Assembly: GCA_038063195.1 (NCBI GenBank)
Contig: JBBTVO010000010.1
Location: 1-42,221, forward strand
DNA length: 42,221 bases
Reading direction: 5' to 3'
Origin: JBBTVO01 sp038063195
GTDB lineage: Bacteria > Patescibacteriota > Microgenomatia > Levybacterales > UBA12049
In this document: piece by piece, positions 13,729 to 21,397 of the stretch
How the letters are laid out: each line of letters begins with the position of its first letter
Numbering within the stretch: the first letter of the stretch is position 1
Program-made: the position numbers and the translations under genes
Notes under the pieces: generated by a model
The model's input: the letters and a program-made list of their open reading frames with translations, nothing else
What the model was told of the DNA's origin: nothing
The model's database searches: none

Positions 13729-14400
13729 CTAGTCTTGATCCTCTGGATAAAATCTACTCTTCTGAGCAACTCGATACTGATCGGCTTTTTTCCTTAGTTC
13801 AGCTACTTTTTCAGATGTAAGTTCTTTAAAAGATTGTGTTGAAGAAAAACTAAAAACCCTCGTAGGCCCTCCAACACTTGTATCTTGGGAACCTGTTTCT
13901 TGAATACATAAAACGCACAATTCCTGTCCAGAGTCTACATCAATTTCAAACTCGTATAGGCGGTTGAGGAGATAGTCAGCGATATATGGTACGCCGATAC
14001 ATTCAAAGCCAGTAACAGATTTTCGAGGCACAAAATTATCACGACTATTTAATGTATAAATTTCTGGCTCTTTGCTTTTAGTATATCCAGTCAAAAGTAA
14101 AGAAAGTGATGGGCGTTTATTTGGATCCAAATGTTCAAAAAAATCATTGAATTTCTCTTTACCCTTTTTTCGTATTTGCTCGGCCAAATCCAAAACTCCC
14201 GTCCCATGGTTTAAACCTTCTTTAATTTGATCAAGAAAATACATTGCAAGACCACCGTCACCAGCAATCCCAATGGCACTGTTATCTCCTAGCTTGAAAA
14301 TTTTCTGAACAGTATCGTTGCTGGTTATCTCTGCACTAGCTTTACTATCTGAGGCTATAACAATTCCATTCTTTGCTTTTAAACCAATAACTAGAGTCAT
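13729..14400 (-). CDS. Proteasome-like Ntn hydrolase
   Basis: 223 residues starting MTLVIGLKAKNGIVIASDSKAS, typical of proteasome beta-type chains. If Met is removed, Thr1 would be the nucleophile, Asp17 falls exactly where the beta-subunit Asp17 lies, and Lys32 is within one position of Lys33. GIAGDGG (about 44-50) matches the next conserved strand. Unlike true beta subunits there is no propeptide. It resembles stand-alone bacterial proteasome-type proteins (Anbu/BPH-like or unnamed relatives), whose substrates are unknown. No 20S alpha subunit or ATPase is nearby. It starts 1 nt after the stop of a GIY-YIG gene, so the two form a tight operon. Confidence 0.75.
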   Translation of the reverse strand: MTLVIGLKAKNGIVIASDSKASAEITSNDTVQKIFKLGDNSAIGIAGDGGLAMYFLDQIKEGLNHGTGVLDLAEQIRKKGKEKFNDFFEHLDPNKRPSLSLLLTGYTKSKEPEIYTLNSRDNFVPRKSVTGFECIGVPYIADYLLNRLYEFEIDVDSGQELCVLCIQETGSQDTSVGGPTRVFSFSSTQSFKELTSEKVAELRKKADQYRVAQKSRFYPEDQD

Positions 14401-14401
14401 C

Positions 14402-14770
14402 TTAGTTAATATTTGCTTCTATGTCTAGCGTACTCTTGGGTTCTTCCGCATTAAGCTCTGGCAGGTAATGTCTATATAGCTGTTTTTCAATCGCTTCTCT
14501 AAAATTCTGATCCTGAACTTCAGCGTATTTAAAACGAAATTCCCCGCCCTGATTAAGGTATTGCTTAAGACGGGTATTCTCTTCTTGCTCAGATATATGA
14601 TTTAAGAGTTTTTCTTTTATATTCCCTGCACTACCAACGTAAAAAACATAAAATTTGCCATCCTCTTTTTTCCTGGATAGACGATAAACGCCAGATGTCT
14701 TGGGTAGCGTACTTAGTTGCGTTTTTGTAAGAGGTAAGAGCTTTGACCAATTTATTTGAATTTTTGCCAT
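14402..14770 (-). CDS. GIY-YIG domain protein
   Basis: 122 residues. The domain spans about 24-108: GVY (27-29), FYVGSAGN (43-50), His58, and a later EAIEKQLYRHYLPELN (92-107) with the metal Glu and terminal Asn. The usual Arg in the N-(L/I)-x-x-R stretch is Lys54, so cleavage activity may be changed. About 22 residues precede the domain. It differs from the cassette-borne GIY-YIG at 100-387. Its stop is 1 nt before the start of the proteasome-like gene, pointing to a two-gene module with a 227-bp upstream region that holds a palindrome. Confidence 0.75.
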   Translation of the reverse strand: MAKIQINWSKLLPLTKTQLSTLPKTSGVYRLSRKKEDGKFYVFYVGSAGNIKEKLLNHISEQEENTRLKQYLNQGGEFRFKYAEVQDQNFREAIEKQLYRHYLPELNAEEPKSTLDIEANIN

Positions 14771-14855
14771 ATTTTCGAACTAAAATAATTTTATTTATAC
14801 TATCTGCTAACTTCTAGTACACAATTTAGTTAGTATATTTTAACGCACTAACATA

Positions 14856-14871
14856 TGAATGTAAACATTCA
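14856..14871. promoter_or_regulatory. Palindrome TGAATGT-AA-ACATTCA, possible operator
   Basis: Two perfect 7-bp arms separated by 2 bp, 86 bp upstream of the GIY-YIG/Ntn hydrolase pair and 127 bp past the retropepsin stop. No T-tract follows, so an operator is more likely than a terminator. Minus-strand sequence between it and the ATG contains a possible TTGTGT / TAGTAT promoter. Confidence 0.4.
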
Positions 14872-14916
14872 ACGCTGAGGAATACCAGTTTAAGTATTTA
14901 GGTTTGGAGCGGGGTA

Positions 14917-14972
14917 CACTTCGATTAACTCAGTGCAAGCGAGAATCCTCCTTCGTAAAACTTCGAAGGATA
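14917..14972 (+). repeat. REP-like element
   Basis: Contains GGTACACTTCG and AACTCAGTGCAAGC blocks shared with the 47-bp repeats at 38 and 442, followed by a TCCTTCG...CGAAGGA inverted repeat. The second half recurs next to tRNA-Gly (15675-15715). It lies between the GIY-YIG operon and the retropepsin gene. Confidence 0.6.
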
Positions 14973-14997
14973 GGTTAGATCACTTTCTCATCAGGTA

Positions 14998-15420
14998 TTA
15001 TAATTCAATCTCAACGTATCGCTTTATTTCGTTAAATATTACTTCTGGAAAAAATTTAAAAAAATCCATTCTGCCCAGGATTGGTGTATTGTGGACAACA
15101 CTGAAGTCGGCTTGAGTCGTGAATTTCTTTGTCCCAACCCACAATACTACTGGATGTCTAAATGCTGGAACAATAACTCCACCAATACCGAAAATGTCCT
15201 TAGGCTCGCCTTTATTTATTTTTATACCTGCAGCTTCTCCCCATCCAGCTGGAAATAAATTAGTATCTGAGCCACTATCAAGTAAACAATCTACCGGTAT
15301 CTTTGCCAATTTACTTCCCTGTAGTCTAATCGGTATTAAAGGTTTGAAAATCGTTGTTGTCTTTTTTGTATTTGGATCAATATGATCCTCCGGATAATAG
15401 AAAAATTTAGTTTTTGACAT
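14998..15420 (-). CDS. Retropepsin-like aspartic protease
   Basis: 140 residues with the clan AA active-site motif LLDSGSDTNLFP (Asp48-Ser49-Gly50), a flap-like GIGG region (about 78-81) and the late ILGRMDF segment. One such domain makes half an active site, so it should act as a homodimer. There is no signal peptide or membrane anchor. The start overlaps the stop of a 54-residue upstream ORF by one base (TAATG), so the two are translationally coupled. Bacterial retropepsin-like proteins of this size are largely uncharacterised. Confidence 0.75.
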   Translation of the reverse strand: MSKTKFFYYPEDHIDPNTKKTTTIFKPLIPIRLQGSKLAKIPVDCLLDSGSDTNLFPAGWGEAAGIKINKGEPKDIFGIGGVIVPAFRHPVVLWVGTKKFTTQADFSVVHNTPILGRMDFFKFFPEVIFNEIKRYVEIEL

Positions 15421-15584
15421 TAGGGAGATATCGTCAAGCGAGGATCTTGTAAGAATTTAATTTCTACATCTTTTCGCTTATCGTCTAGTCTTGCATACAG
15501 CTCTTTAAAAGTTGCGGCGCTCTTAATGATTTTCTTATCTTTAATTGACAAAGCTACCCATCTATTTGAATATTTATTCTTCAT
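15420..15584 (-). CDS. Small DUF5678-like protein coupled to the aspartic protease
   Basis: 54 residues, MKNKYSNRWVALS... with a charged middle and a C-terminus LQDPRLTISP. The pattern YSNRWVALSIKDKKIIKSAATFKELY resembles DUF5678, whose members are small and often sit beside retropepsin-like proteases. The start is well supported: a perfect TATAAT (minus strand, 15596-15591) is exactly 6 nt upstream, and the stop codon overlaps the protease ATG (TAATG). Its function is unknown; partner, inhibitor or substrate of the protease are all possible. Confidence 0.65.
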   Translation of the reverse strand: MKNKYSNRWVALSIKDKKIIKSAATFKELYARLDDKRKDVEIKFLQDPRLTISP

Positions 15585-15590
15585 GGTTAG

Positions 15591-15596
15591 ATTATA
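15591..15596 (-). promoter_or_regulatory. -10 box TATAAT of the DUF5678-like/protease operon
   Basis: A perfect TATAAT on the minus strand, 6 nt before ATG 15584, implying a leaderless bicistronic mRNA. Confidence 0.6.
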
Positions 15597-15659
15597 CTAC
15601 ATTTTGTATTATAATTAAATATTTTCGCGTAACGCAATGCCTCAGCGTGAACACAACGT

Positions 15660-15722
15660 AATTCTTGAGCGGGGTACGAGAATCCTCCTTCGTTAAGACT
15701 TCTGAAGGACAAGTCGAACTCA
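15660..15722 (-). repeat. REP-like element 3' of tRNA-Gly
   Basis: Carries GAGCGGGGTAC and GAGAATCCTCCTTCGT blocks shared with 14908-14957. Closest to the tRNA, CTCA-CGGG-TGAG on the minus strand uses the final tRNA base and flanking CA as one hairpin arm. Confidence 0.55.
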
Positions 15723-15728
15723 CCCGTG

Positions 15729-15800
15729 AGCGGGCGATGGGAATCGAACCCACAATCTCTTCCTTGGGAAGGAAGCATTTTACCACTAAACCACGCCCGC
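15729..15800 (-). tRNA. tRNA-Gly (anticodon CCC)
   Basis: Acceptor GCGGGCG/CGCCCGC, anticodon stem CTTCC/GGAAG with loop TTCCCAA (anticodon CCC), T loop TTCGATT and discriminator U73, as usual for glycine tRNAs. CCA is not encoded. It reads GGG codons. Confidence 0.95.
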
Positions 15801-15825
15801 GGATACTATCTATAGTATAGCAAAG

Positions 15826-16434
15826 TTACCGCGGGATCTTTAACGTGTTCCCTGAAAATATCAAATTAGGGTTACTTAGGTTGTTTGCTTTCGCAATCTT
15901 CACCCACGAATAACCGTCTCCGTACGCACGAACTGCTATATTCCAGAGATCATCGCCTTTGACTATCTTATACGTGCTGCCTGATATTCCCTTGGCCTTT
16001 TCAGGTGTCTGAGCTATTGTAGTCTGTCTTGCTTTGACATCGGGGATAGTGAGTTTGTTTCCGGAAAAAATTGTACCGGGACTAGTTATCTTATTTGCCT
16101 TTGCAATATCGACCCAATTATATCCTGATTTGTAATAAGTCTCTGAGATACTCCATAGAGTCTCTCCCGCTTTTACCACGTGCATACCCTTGCCTCCGGT
16201 TGTAGTCTCTTCTTCAGATTGCTCCATATTTATTGACGGCTCAAACTGAGTAGAGCTGGTATCCTGCATGGCTCTGTTTCCTTTAAAGAAAACTACTCCG
16301 AGAACTGCAATAATTACAACTACAATAAGTCCTACAGCTAAGCTCACATATGAATCGTCCCATTTAATTCTTGATAGAAAACTGTCAATAGGTAATTTAT
16401 CTTTCAAACTTGTTTTATTTGCCTTTTTTGGCAT
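15826..16434 (-). CDS. Membrane-anchored protein with two LysM domains
   Basis: 202 residues from ATG 16434. The nearby ATG at 16440 is only 1 nt from a strong AAGGAGG, while 16434 has 7-nt spacing, so the latter is chosen. A short basic cytoplasmic tail is followed by one membrane helix (about 31-51, YVSLAVGLIVVVIIAVLGVVFF), an acidic linker, and two LysM domains (about 85-132 and 155-202), each with the GETLW or GDDLW start and an IFSGN.L.IP end. LysM domains bind N-acetylglucosamine chains, so it probably tethers the membrane to peptidoglycan. It lies between tRNA-Gly and tRNA-Asp, all on the minus strand. Confidence 0.88.
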   Translation of the reverse strand: MPKKANKTSLKDKLPIDSFLSRIKWDDSYVSLAVGLIVVVIIAVLGVVFFKGNRAMQDTSSTQFEPSINMEQSEEETTTGGKGMHVVKAGETLWSISETYYKSGYNWVDIAKANKITSPGTIFSGNKLTIPDVKARQTTIAQTPEKAKGISGSTYKIVKGDDLWNIAVRAYGDGYSWVKIAKANNLSNPNLIFSGNTLKIPR

Positions 16435-16494
16435 ATACATTCCTCCTTTCCGGACAGAAATAATTGTGGCAGTGAGCAGTTGAAATCTAGGCCT

Positions 16495-16556
16495 CAGTGC
16501 AGGTTTACCCGCCGAAACCTTGGTGTAGGCGGGCTCGACCCCGCCGCGGCGGGACG
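16495..16556 (-). repeat. GC-rich REP-like palindromes 3' of tRNA-Asp
   Basis: CCCGCC and GGCGGG arms around a CTTGGTGTA-type centre (about 16509-16534), followed by a perfect CCCGCC-GC-GGCGGG palindrome (about 16542-16555). It is much richer in GC than its surroundings. It lies between the tRNA-Asp 3' end and the LysM gene. Confidence 0.6.
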
Positions 16557-16574
16557 ATCTTCTGTAAGTTATTG

Positions 16575-16648
16575 CGGGGCCAACGAGACTCGAACTCGCG
16601 ACCTCTTCCGTGACAGGGAAGCGCTCTAACCAACTGAGCTATAGCCCC
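16575..16648 (-). tRNA. tRNA-Asp (anticodon GTC)
   Basis: Acceptor GGGGCTA/TGGCCCC with one G-U pair, D arm AGCTCAGTTGGTTAGAGC, anticodon stem CTTCC/GGAAG with loop CTGTCAC (anticodon GTC), T loop TTCGAGT, discriminator G73. CCA is not encoded. Confidence 0.95.
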
Positions 16649-16694
16649 ACAGCTTTTGCAATCCTAGCAAATTATTGAATTATAGTCAATCCTT

Positions 16695-16812
16695 CGATCC
16701 ATTCGATAAGCTCAGGATCGCACTGAGCTATGTCGAATATGCGGCATGGCTCAGGCCATCGGCTCTGGGACTCAGGCTCGAAGAGATTGGTGTTGAGCCT
16801 CTTGCCGAAACA
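16695..16812 (+). repeat. Compound REP-like region upstream of polX
   Basis: Several imperfect palindromic blocks: ATTCGATAAGCTCAGGATC, ACTGAGCTATGTCGAAT, GGCATGGCTCAGGCC and ACTCAGGCTCGAAG, ending at GAGCCTCTTGCCG. The final block contains the TTGCCG that serves as the -35 of polX. Confidence 0.55.
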
Positions 16813-16830
16813 TCAATTCCCTGATATTAT
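16802..16830 (+). promoter_or_regulatory. polX promoter
   Basis: -35 TTGCCG (16802-16807), 17-nt spacer, -10 TATTAT (16825-16830), then 8 nt to the GTG start. The -35 lies in the REP-like sequence. Confidence 0.55.
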
Positions 16831-16838
16831 TCTCCCTA

Positions 16839-18608
16839 GTGAACAATCAAGAAGTTGCCAAACTCCTTAAGAACGTTGCGGCCGCATATACTATAAAGGA
16901 TGAGAGAAAGTTCCATTTCCAGATAGTTGCATACCAAAAAGCAGCTGATTTTATAGAAAATAGCCCCTTACAACTACAGGACTACTACAAAGAAGGCAAG
17001 CTTGACAGCATTCCGGGTGTAGGAGTATCCATAAAAGGACACTTGGAGGAACTTTTCACAAAAGGAAAGGTGAGATATTTTGAATGGGCGCTTAAGAGCG
17101 TACCGGAGACAGTCTTTATCCTTATGGACATCCCATCGTTCGGTCCAAAGAAGGCCTATAGACTTGTAGAAGAGTTTGGGCTAAAAGACCCTAAGACAGT
17201 ACTCAAGGACTTGAAGGATTTAGCAAGAAGTGGTAAAATTGCACCTCTTAAGGGATTTGGCGATAAGTCACAGAGTGATATCCTAAGGGCATTAGGAGAG
17301 TTTCAAGAGGGCAAAGGCAAGACCACCCGCATGGTATTACCCTTTGCCGCAGAGATTGCGGACAAGATTATAGAGCATCTTAAGAAATGTCCAGACGTAG
17401 CCGACGCCCGCGTTCTTGGCAGTCTCAGACGACGTCTGCCAACTGTCGGAGATATTGATATCGCTGTGGCCTCAAATAACCCAACTTCGGTATTATCTCA
17501 CTTTGTATCATTCCCTCACATTGAACGTGTAATTGAAAAAGGAAAAGAGACCTCATCAATCCTCACATCTGGAGGACGGCAGGTAGATCTTATGGTTCAG
17601 CCCATCGAAAACTTTGGCTCACTGCTCCAGCATTTTACCGGAAGTAAGAACCATAATGTAGCACTTAGGGAATTTTCACTAAGAAAGAATTTGTCTCTTT
17701 CGGAACATGGCATAAAGGACGTAAATCAGGAAAATTCAAAAATCCGTCACTTCTCAACTGAAAAAAAATTCTACAATGCAGTAGGCCTTTCATGGATACC
17801 CCCCGAAATTAGAGAAAATACCGGAGAGATAGAACTTGCTGGTAAAAATAACCTGCCAAGACTGGTGGAAACCCGTGAAATTTTGGCGGATTTTCACATA
17901 CATTCCAGTTTTCCGATAGAACCAAATCATGACCTTGGAAAAAATACTATAGGAGAAATGAGAAAAAAAGCAATTTCGTTGGGATATAAGTACTTTGGAT
18001 TTTCAGAACATAACCCAAGTATTTCAAGACATACATCAGAAGAAGTATATAAATTGATAAACTTAAGGAACAAAGATATCGAACAAATTTTATCTAGTAC
18101 AAAAAATATACGAATACTAAAATTGCTCGAAACTGACATTTTACCCTCAGGAAAACTTGCTGTTGATGATAAGTCTTTGGGTTTGTTGGACTTTACCATC
18201 GTCTCTGTTCACAGTGTTTTCTCAATGAATAAAGACATAATGACCAAGAGAGTTTTGTCTGGACTTTCTCATCCCAAAGCAAAAGTACTTGCCCACCCAA
18301 CGGGAAGACTATTAAACGATAGGCCGGGATACGAACTTGATTGGCCGAAGATATTTAGCTTCTGCAAAAAATACCATAAGGCACTTGAAATTAACGCATG
18401 GCCGACCAGACTCGATCTAACGGACCAGATTATCAGACAGGCTGTAGAACAGAAAGTCAAAATGATCATAAATACAGATAGCCACGCCGTCTCACACATG
18501 GACAATATGAAATATGGAGTTGATATGGCAAGAAGAGGATGGGCTCAGAAAAGTGACATCTTAAATACTTTAGACTATAATGAATTTATAAAATGGATGA
18601 AACTTTAA
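16839..18608 (+). CDS. polX: PolX-type DNA polymerase/3'-5' exonuclease
   Basis: 589 residues from a GTG. Domain order: helix-hairpin-helix region with SIPGVGVSIKGHL (57-69) and PSFGPKKAYRL, the family X nucleotidyltransferase core LGSLRRR...GDIDIA (about 192-208) and RQVDLMV (third Asp), then a C-terminal PHP phosphoesterase with FHIHSSFP (HxH, about 351), FSEHN, a later AHPTGR and the NTDSHA metal motif. Bacterial PolX fills short gaps in base excision repair and trims with the PHP domain. A TTGCCG-17-TATTAT promoter 8 nt upstream supports the GTG start. lemA and htpX follow on the same strand. Confidence 0.93.
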   Translation: MNNQEVAKLLKNVAAAYTIKDERKFHFQIVAYQKAADFIENSPLQLQDYYKEGKLDSIPGVGVSIKGHLEELFTKGKVRYFEWALKSVPETVFILMDIPSFGPKKAYRLVEEFGLKDPKTVLKDLKDLARSGKIAPLKGFGDKSQSDILRALGEFQEGKGKTTRMVLPFAAEIADKIIEHLKKCPDVADARVLGSLRRRLPTVGDIDIAVASNNPTSVLSHFVSFPHIERVIEKGKETSSILTSGGRQVDLMVQPIENFGSLLQHFTGSKNHNVALREFSLRKNLSLSEHGIKDVNQENSKIRHFSTEKKFYNAVGLSWIPPEIRENTGEIELAGKNNLPRLVETREILADFHIHSSFPIEPNHDLGKNTIGEMRKKAISLGYKYFGFSEHNPSISRHTSEEVYKLINLRNKDIEQILSSTKNIRILKLLETDILPSGKLAVDDKSLGLLDFTIVSVHSVFSMNKDIMTKRVLSGLSHPKAKVLAHPTGRLLNDRPGYELDWPKIFSFCKKYHKALEINAWPTRLDLTDQIIRQAVEQKVKMIINTDSHAVSHMDNMKYGVDMARRGWAQKSDILNTLDYNEFIKWMKL

Positions 18609-18624
18609 GGGAGGTGATTAATTT

Positions 18625-19167
18625 ATGATTTACGCAGTAATAGTAATAGCGTTAGTATTACTTTTTCTATGGTTCCTTTATAACGGTTTGATTACAGCAA
18701 AGTTAAGGGTCAATGAGGCGCTTTCTCAGATTGACGTTCAACTCAAAAGACGTGCTGATCTTATACCAAACTTGATAGAAACAGTGAAAGGATATGCAAA
18801 ACATGAAAAAGACTTATTCGAGAAAGTCACTCAGGAAAGAAGCGCTTTGGTCTCGGCAAAAGGAATGGCTGAGAAATCAGAGGCGAATAATCAGCTTTCG
18901 CAGACACTAAAATCAATATTTGCTGTCGCTGAGGCATATCCGGATCTTAAAGCTAGCCAAAATTTCATGGAGCTTCAAACCGAGCTTTCTGATACGGAAA
19001 ATAAGATTGCATACTCTAGACAATTCTATAATTCAAGCGTTCTTGATTACAACACCAAAATTAAAGTCTTTCCAAACGTATTCCTTGCTCAGTTATTAAA
19101 TTTCAAAGATGCTGAATTTTTTGGCGCAGACGCGAAGGACAAAGAAAAAGTCGAGGTAAAATTTTAG
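18625..19167 (+). CDS. LemA family protein
   Basis: 180 residues. One N-terminal membrane helix (about 2-21, with a short outside tail) is followed by the LemA helical-bundle signature LRVNEALSQIDVQLKRRADLIPNL (about 27-50) and VKGYAKHEK; the conserved RQFYNSSVLDYNTKI and FPNVFLA segments lie near the C-terminus. A strong Shine-Dalgarno GGGAGGTGA lies just before the ATG. LemA proteins are poorly understood, but lemA is commonly paired with htpX, as here (1-nt gap), suggesting a joint role in membrane protein quality control. Confidence 0.93.
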   Translation: MIYAVIVIALVLLFLWFLYNGLITAKLRVNEALSQIDVQLKRRADLIPNLIETVKGYAKHEKDLFEKVTQERSALVSAKGMAEKSEANNQLSQTLKSIFAVAEAYPDLKASQNFMELQTELSDTENKIAYSRQFYNSSVLDYNTKIKVFPNVFLAQLLNFKDAEFFGADAKDKEKVEVKF

Positions 19168-19168
19168 A

Positions 19169-20065
19169 ATGAAAGTTTATTCAGAAGTATCTTCAAATAA
19201 GCTAAAAACTTGGCTTATAATGATTCTTTTTGTTGTTTTTATAACAACTATTGTATATGTTTTCTCGCAAGCTCTAGGCGGAGGACTATCTCTTGTGGGC
19301 TTTGCCCTTATCTTTTCGGGAATCATAAGCTTTGGTAGCTACTATTGGTCAGATAAGATGGTCTTGTCGATGTCGGGGGCTAAGGAAATTAAAAAAGAAG
19401 ACAATAGGGAACTATATAATACTGTTGAGAATTTATGTATAGCGGGTGGCGTACCAACTCCAAAAATCTACATTATGAACGACGATTCGCCCAATGCATT
19501 TGCAACCGGAAGAGATCCTAAACATGCTGTGGTTGCTGTAACCACTGGACTTTTAAATAGCCTTTCAAAAACAGAACTTGAAGGAGTAATTTCTCATGAA
19601 CTTTCCCATGTTAGAAATTTTGACACAAGGCTTATGGCTGTTGTAGCAATTCTTGTAGGTTTTATTGCTGTGATATCGGATATGTTTATGAGAACTTTAT
19701 GGTTCGGCGGGTCTAGGGATAATAATAGAAACAGTTCCGCCCAGGGGATATTTATGCTTATTGGAATAATTTTTGCAATCCTCTCCCCTATTGCCGCAGT
19801 ACTTATACAATTGGCAGTCTCGCGCAAGAGAGAATTTCTGGCTGATGCTTCAGCCGCTCTTCTTACCAGATATCCTGAGGGCCTTGCAAGCGCACTAGAA
19901 AAAATAGCATCCTATCCCCGCCCGGTAAAACACGCAACCAACGCGACAGCACATCTTTACATCTCAAATCCATTCAAAGGTAAAGACAAGAAAAGCTTCT
20001 TCGCCGGACTTTTTGATACTCACCCTCCAATGCAGGAAAGGATAAAAATCCTCCGTTCAATGTGA
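19169..20065 (+). CDS. htpX: HtpX-like membrane zinc metalloprotease (M48)
   Basis: 298 residues. Two N-terminal membrane helices (about 13-33, 37-54), the zinc motif HELSHVRNFD (His143-Glu144, His147), two further membrane helices (about 157-175, 190-216), and the third-ligand region REFLADASAALLTRYPE. The DTHPPMQERI C-terminal motif is typical. HtpX degrades damaged membrane proteins. It follows lemA by 1 nt. A REP-like sequence and the murT promoter lie downstream. Confidence 0.94.
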   Translation: MKVYSEVSSNKLKTWLIMILFVVFITTIVYVFSQALGGGLSLVGFALIFSGIISFGSYYWSDKMVLSMSGAKEIKKEDNRELYNTVENLCIAGGVPTPKIYIMNDDSPNAFATGRDPKHAVVAVTTGLLNSLSKTELEGVISHELSHVRNFDTRLMAVVAILVGFIAVISDMFMRTLWFGGSRDNNRNSSAQGIFMLIGIIFAILSPIAAVLIQLAVSRKREFLADASAALLTRYPEGLASALEKIASYPRPVKHATNATAHLYISNPFKGKDKKSFFAGLFDTHPPMQERIKILRSM

Positions 20066-20078
20066 ATTTATTTAAATT

Positions 20079-20102
20079 CATCCTGAGCATAGCCGAAGGA
20101 TC
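20079..20102 (+). repeat. REP-like element
   Basis: ATCCTGAGCATAGCCGAAGGAT, with terminal ATCCT/AGGAT arms. It lies between htpX and the murT -10 box. Confidence 0.55.
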
Positions 20103-20107
20103 CATTG

Positions 20108-20113
20108 TATAAT
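20108..20113 (+). promoter_or_regulatory. -10 box TATAAT of murT
   Basis: A perfect TATAAT exactly 6 nt before ATG 20120. The frame also opens with TTG 20105, but that codon overlaps the promoter. No -35 is recognisable. Confidence 0.6.
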
Positions 20114-20119
20114 CAACCC

Positions 20120-21397
20120 ATGATCTTCTTCCCTTTGTTAATTGGTAAGCTTATAAGTTTTATAAGTAAGTTTTTCAACCTTGGTTCTGGCTCTACATGG
20201 CCCGGACATATGGCAATTGAGAGCGACCCGAACTTTATCAAGAAGATCCTTAGGAGAAACCTGAATTTAAAAGTTATATTGATAGCCGGAACCAATGGTA
20301 AAACTACGACCGGAAAACTTATCCAGACAATTCTTGAGAAAAACGGAAATAAAGTTTTTCAAAACGAAGCAGGAGCAAACTTATTAAATGGTGTCGCCTC
20401 GACGCTTATAGAAAAATCAAATTTGACCGGCGGGCTAGATTATGATTTTGCAATTTTTGAAATAGATGAAAATACACTGCCATTGATTTTGGATAATGTA
20501 TATCCGAATATTATCGTTCTTTTAAATCTATTCAGAGACCAATTGGACAGATATGGCGAGGTAAATATTATTTCTGACAAATGGAAAAAAGCACTAAGCC
20601 TGATTGATAAGAAAACTAATTTAATTTTAAATGCGGATGATCCCAAAATTGCTTATCTTGGAGCAGACATCAGGAACGTAAAATATTTTGGAGTTAAAGG
20701 AAAAGAACAAGTCATAGACCATGCTTCGGACTCGGCCTACTGCCCGAAATGCGGAAATAAATTGGATTATAAATCTATAACTTTTTCGCATCTTGGAGAT
20801 TGGTCATGCAAAAAGTGCGGATTGAAGAGACCAAAACCCGATCTTGAAAATTTTGAATCCTATGCACTACCCGGCGCTTACAATAGATACAATATTCATA
20901 CAGCAGTTCTTACTGCTAAGACACTCGGAGCATCAAATGAGAAAATTTTAATTGCTTTAAAAGATTTCAAGCCTGCGTTCGGAAGACAAGAAATTGTTGA
21001 ATATAAAGGCAGGAAAATTCAAATATTCCTATCTAAAAACCCTGCAAGCTTTAACCAATCTCTTGAGACAATAAATGAGCTAAAGGCAAAACATCTCCTG
21101 CTGGTTTTAAATGACAGAATTCCTGATGGCCGGGATGTTTCATGGATATGGGATGTGGACTTTGAAAATAATCTCAAAAACTTTAAAAATATTTTGGTTT
21201 CCGGAGACCGCGTCTATGACATGGCTCTAAGGCTAAAATACGCCGATAGAAACGATGCTAAGCCTTATGACGTAGTAACTGACGCTGTTGAGGATTTGAT
21301 TGATTCTGCGCCAAAAAATGACATTTTATACATTCTTCCTACTTACTCAGCAATGCTTGATTTACGTAAAATCCTGACCGGCAAAAAAATCCTATGA
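20120..21397 (+). CDS. murT: Lipid II isoglutaminyl synthase, ligase subunit MurT
   Basis: 425 residues of Mur-ligase fold. It has the P-loop GTNGKTTT (57-64), a four-Cys zinc ribbon typical of MurT (Cys208, Cys211, Cys230, Cys233) and the DUF1727-type C-terminal domain. MurT activates the D-Glu alpha-carboxylate of lipid II with ATP; ammonia from GatD converts it to D-isoglutamine. The start is ATG 20120, 6 nt after a TATAAT box. It overlaps gatD by 4 bp (ATGA). Together they imply an amidated peptidoglycan stem peptide. Confidence 0.93.
   Translation: MIFFPLLIGKLISFISKFFNLGSGSTWPGHMAIESDPNFIKKILRRNLNLKVILIAGTNGKTTTGKLIQTILEKNGNKVFQNEAGANLLNGVASTLIEKSNLTGGLDYDFAIFEIDENTLPLILDNVYPNIIVLLNLFRDQLDRYGEVNIISDKWKKALSLIDKKTNLILNADDPKIAYLGADIRNVKYFGVKGKEQVIDHASDSAYCPKCGNKLDYKSITFSHLGDWSCKKCGLKRPKPDLENFESYALPGAYNRYNIHTAVLTAKTLGASNEKILIALKDFKPAFGRQEIVEYKGRKIQIFLSKNPASFNQSLETINELKAKHLLLVLNDRIPDGRDVSWIWDVDFENNLKNFKNILVSGDRVYDMALRLKYADRNDAKPYDVVTDAVEDLIDSAPKNDILYILPTYSAMLDLRKILTGKKIL

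Noticed and set aside
13623..13820. 65-codon ORF directly after the orphan at 13273 (ATGA overlap)
   Set aside because: Its second half overlaps the proteasome-like gene on the other strand by 92 bp, it has no recognisable fold, and the ATGA comes from an A-run. Probably chance.
15592..15786. Minus-strand ORFs of about 63 codons upstream of the DUF5678-like gene
   Set aside because: They run through tRNA-Gly and REP-like sequence and match nothing.
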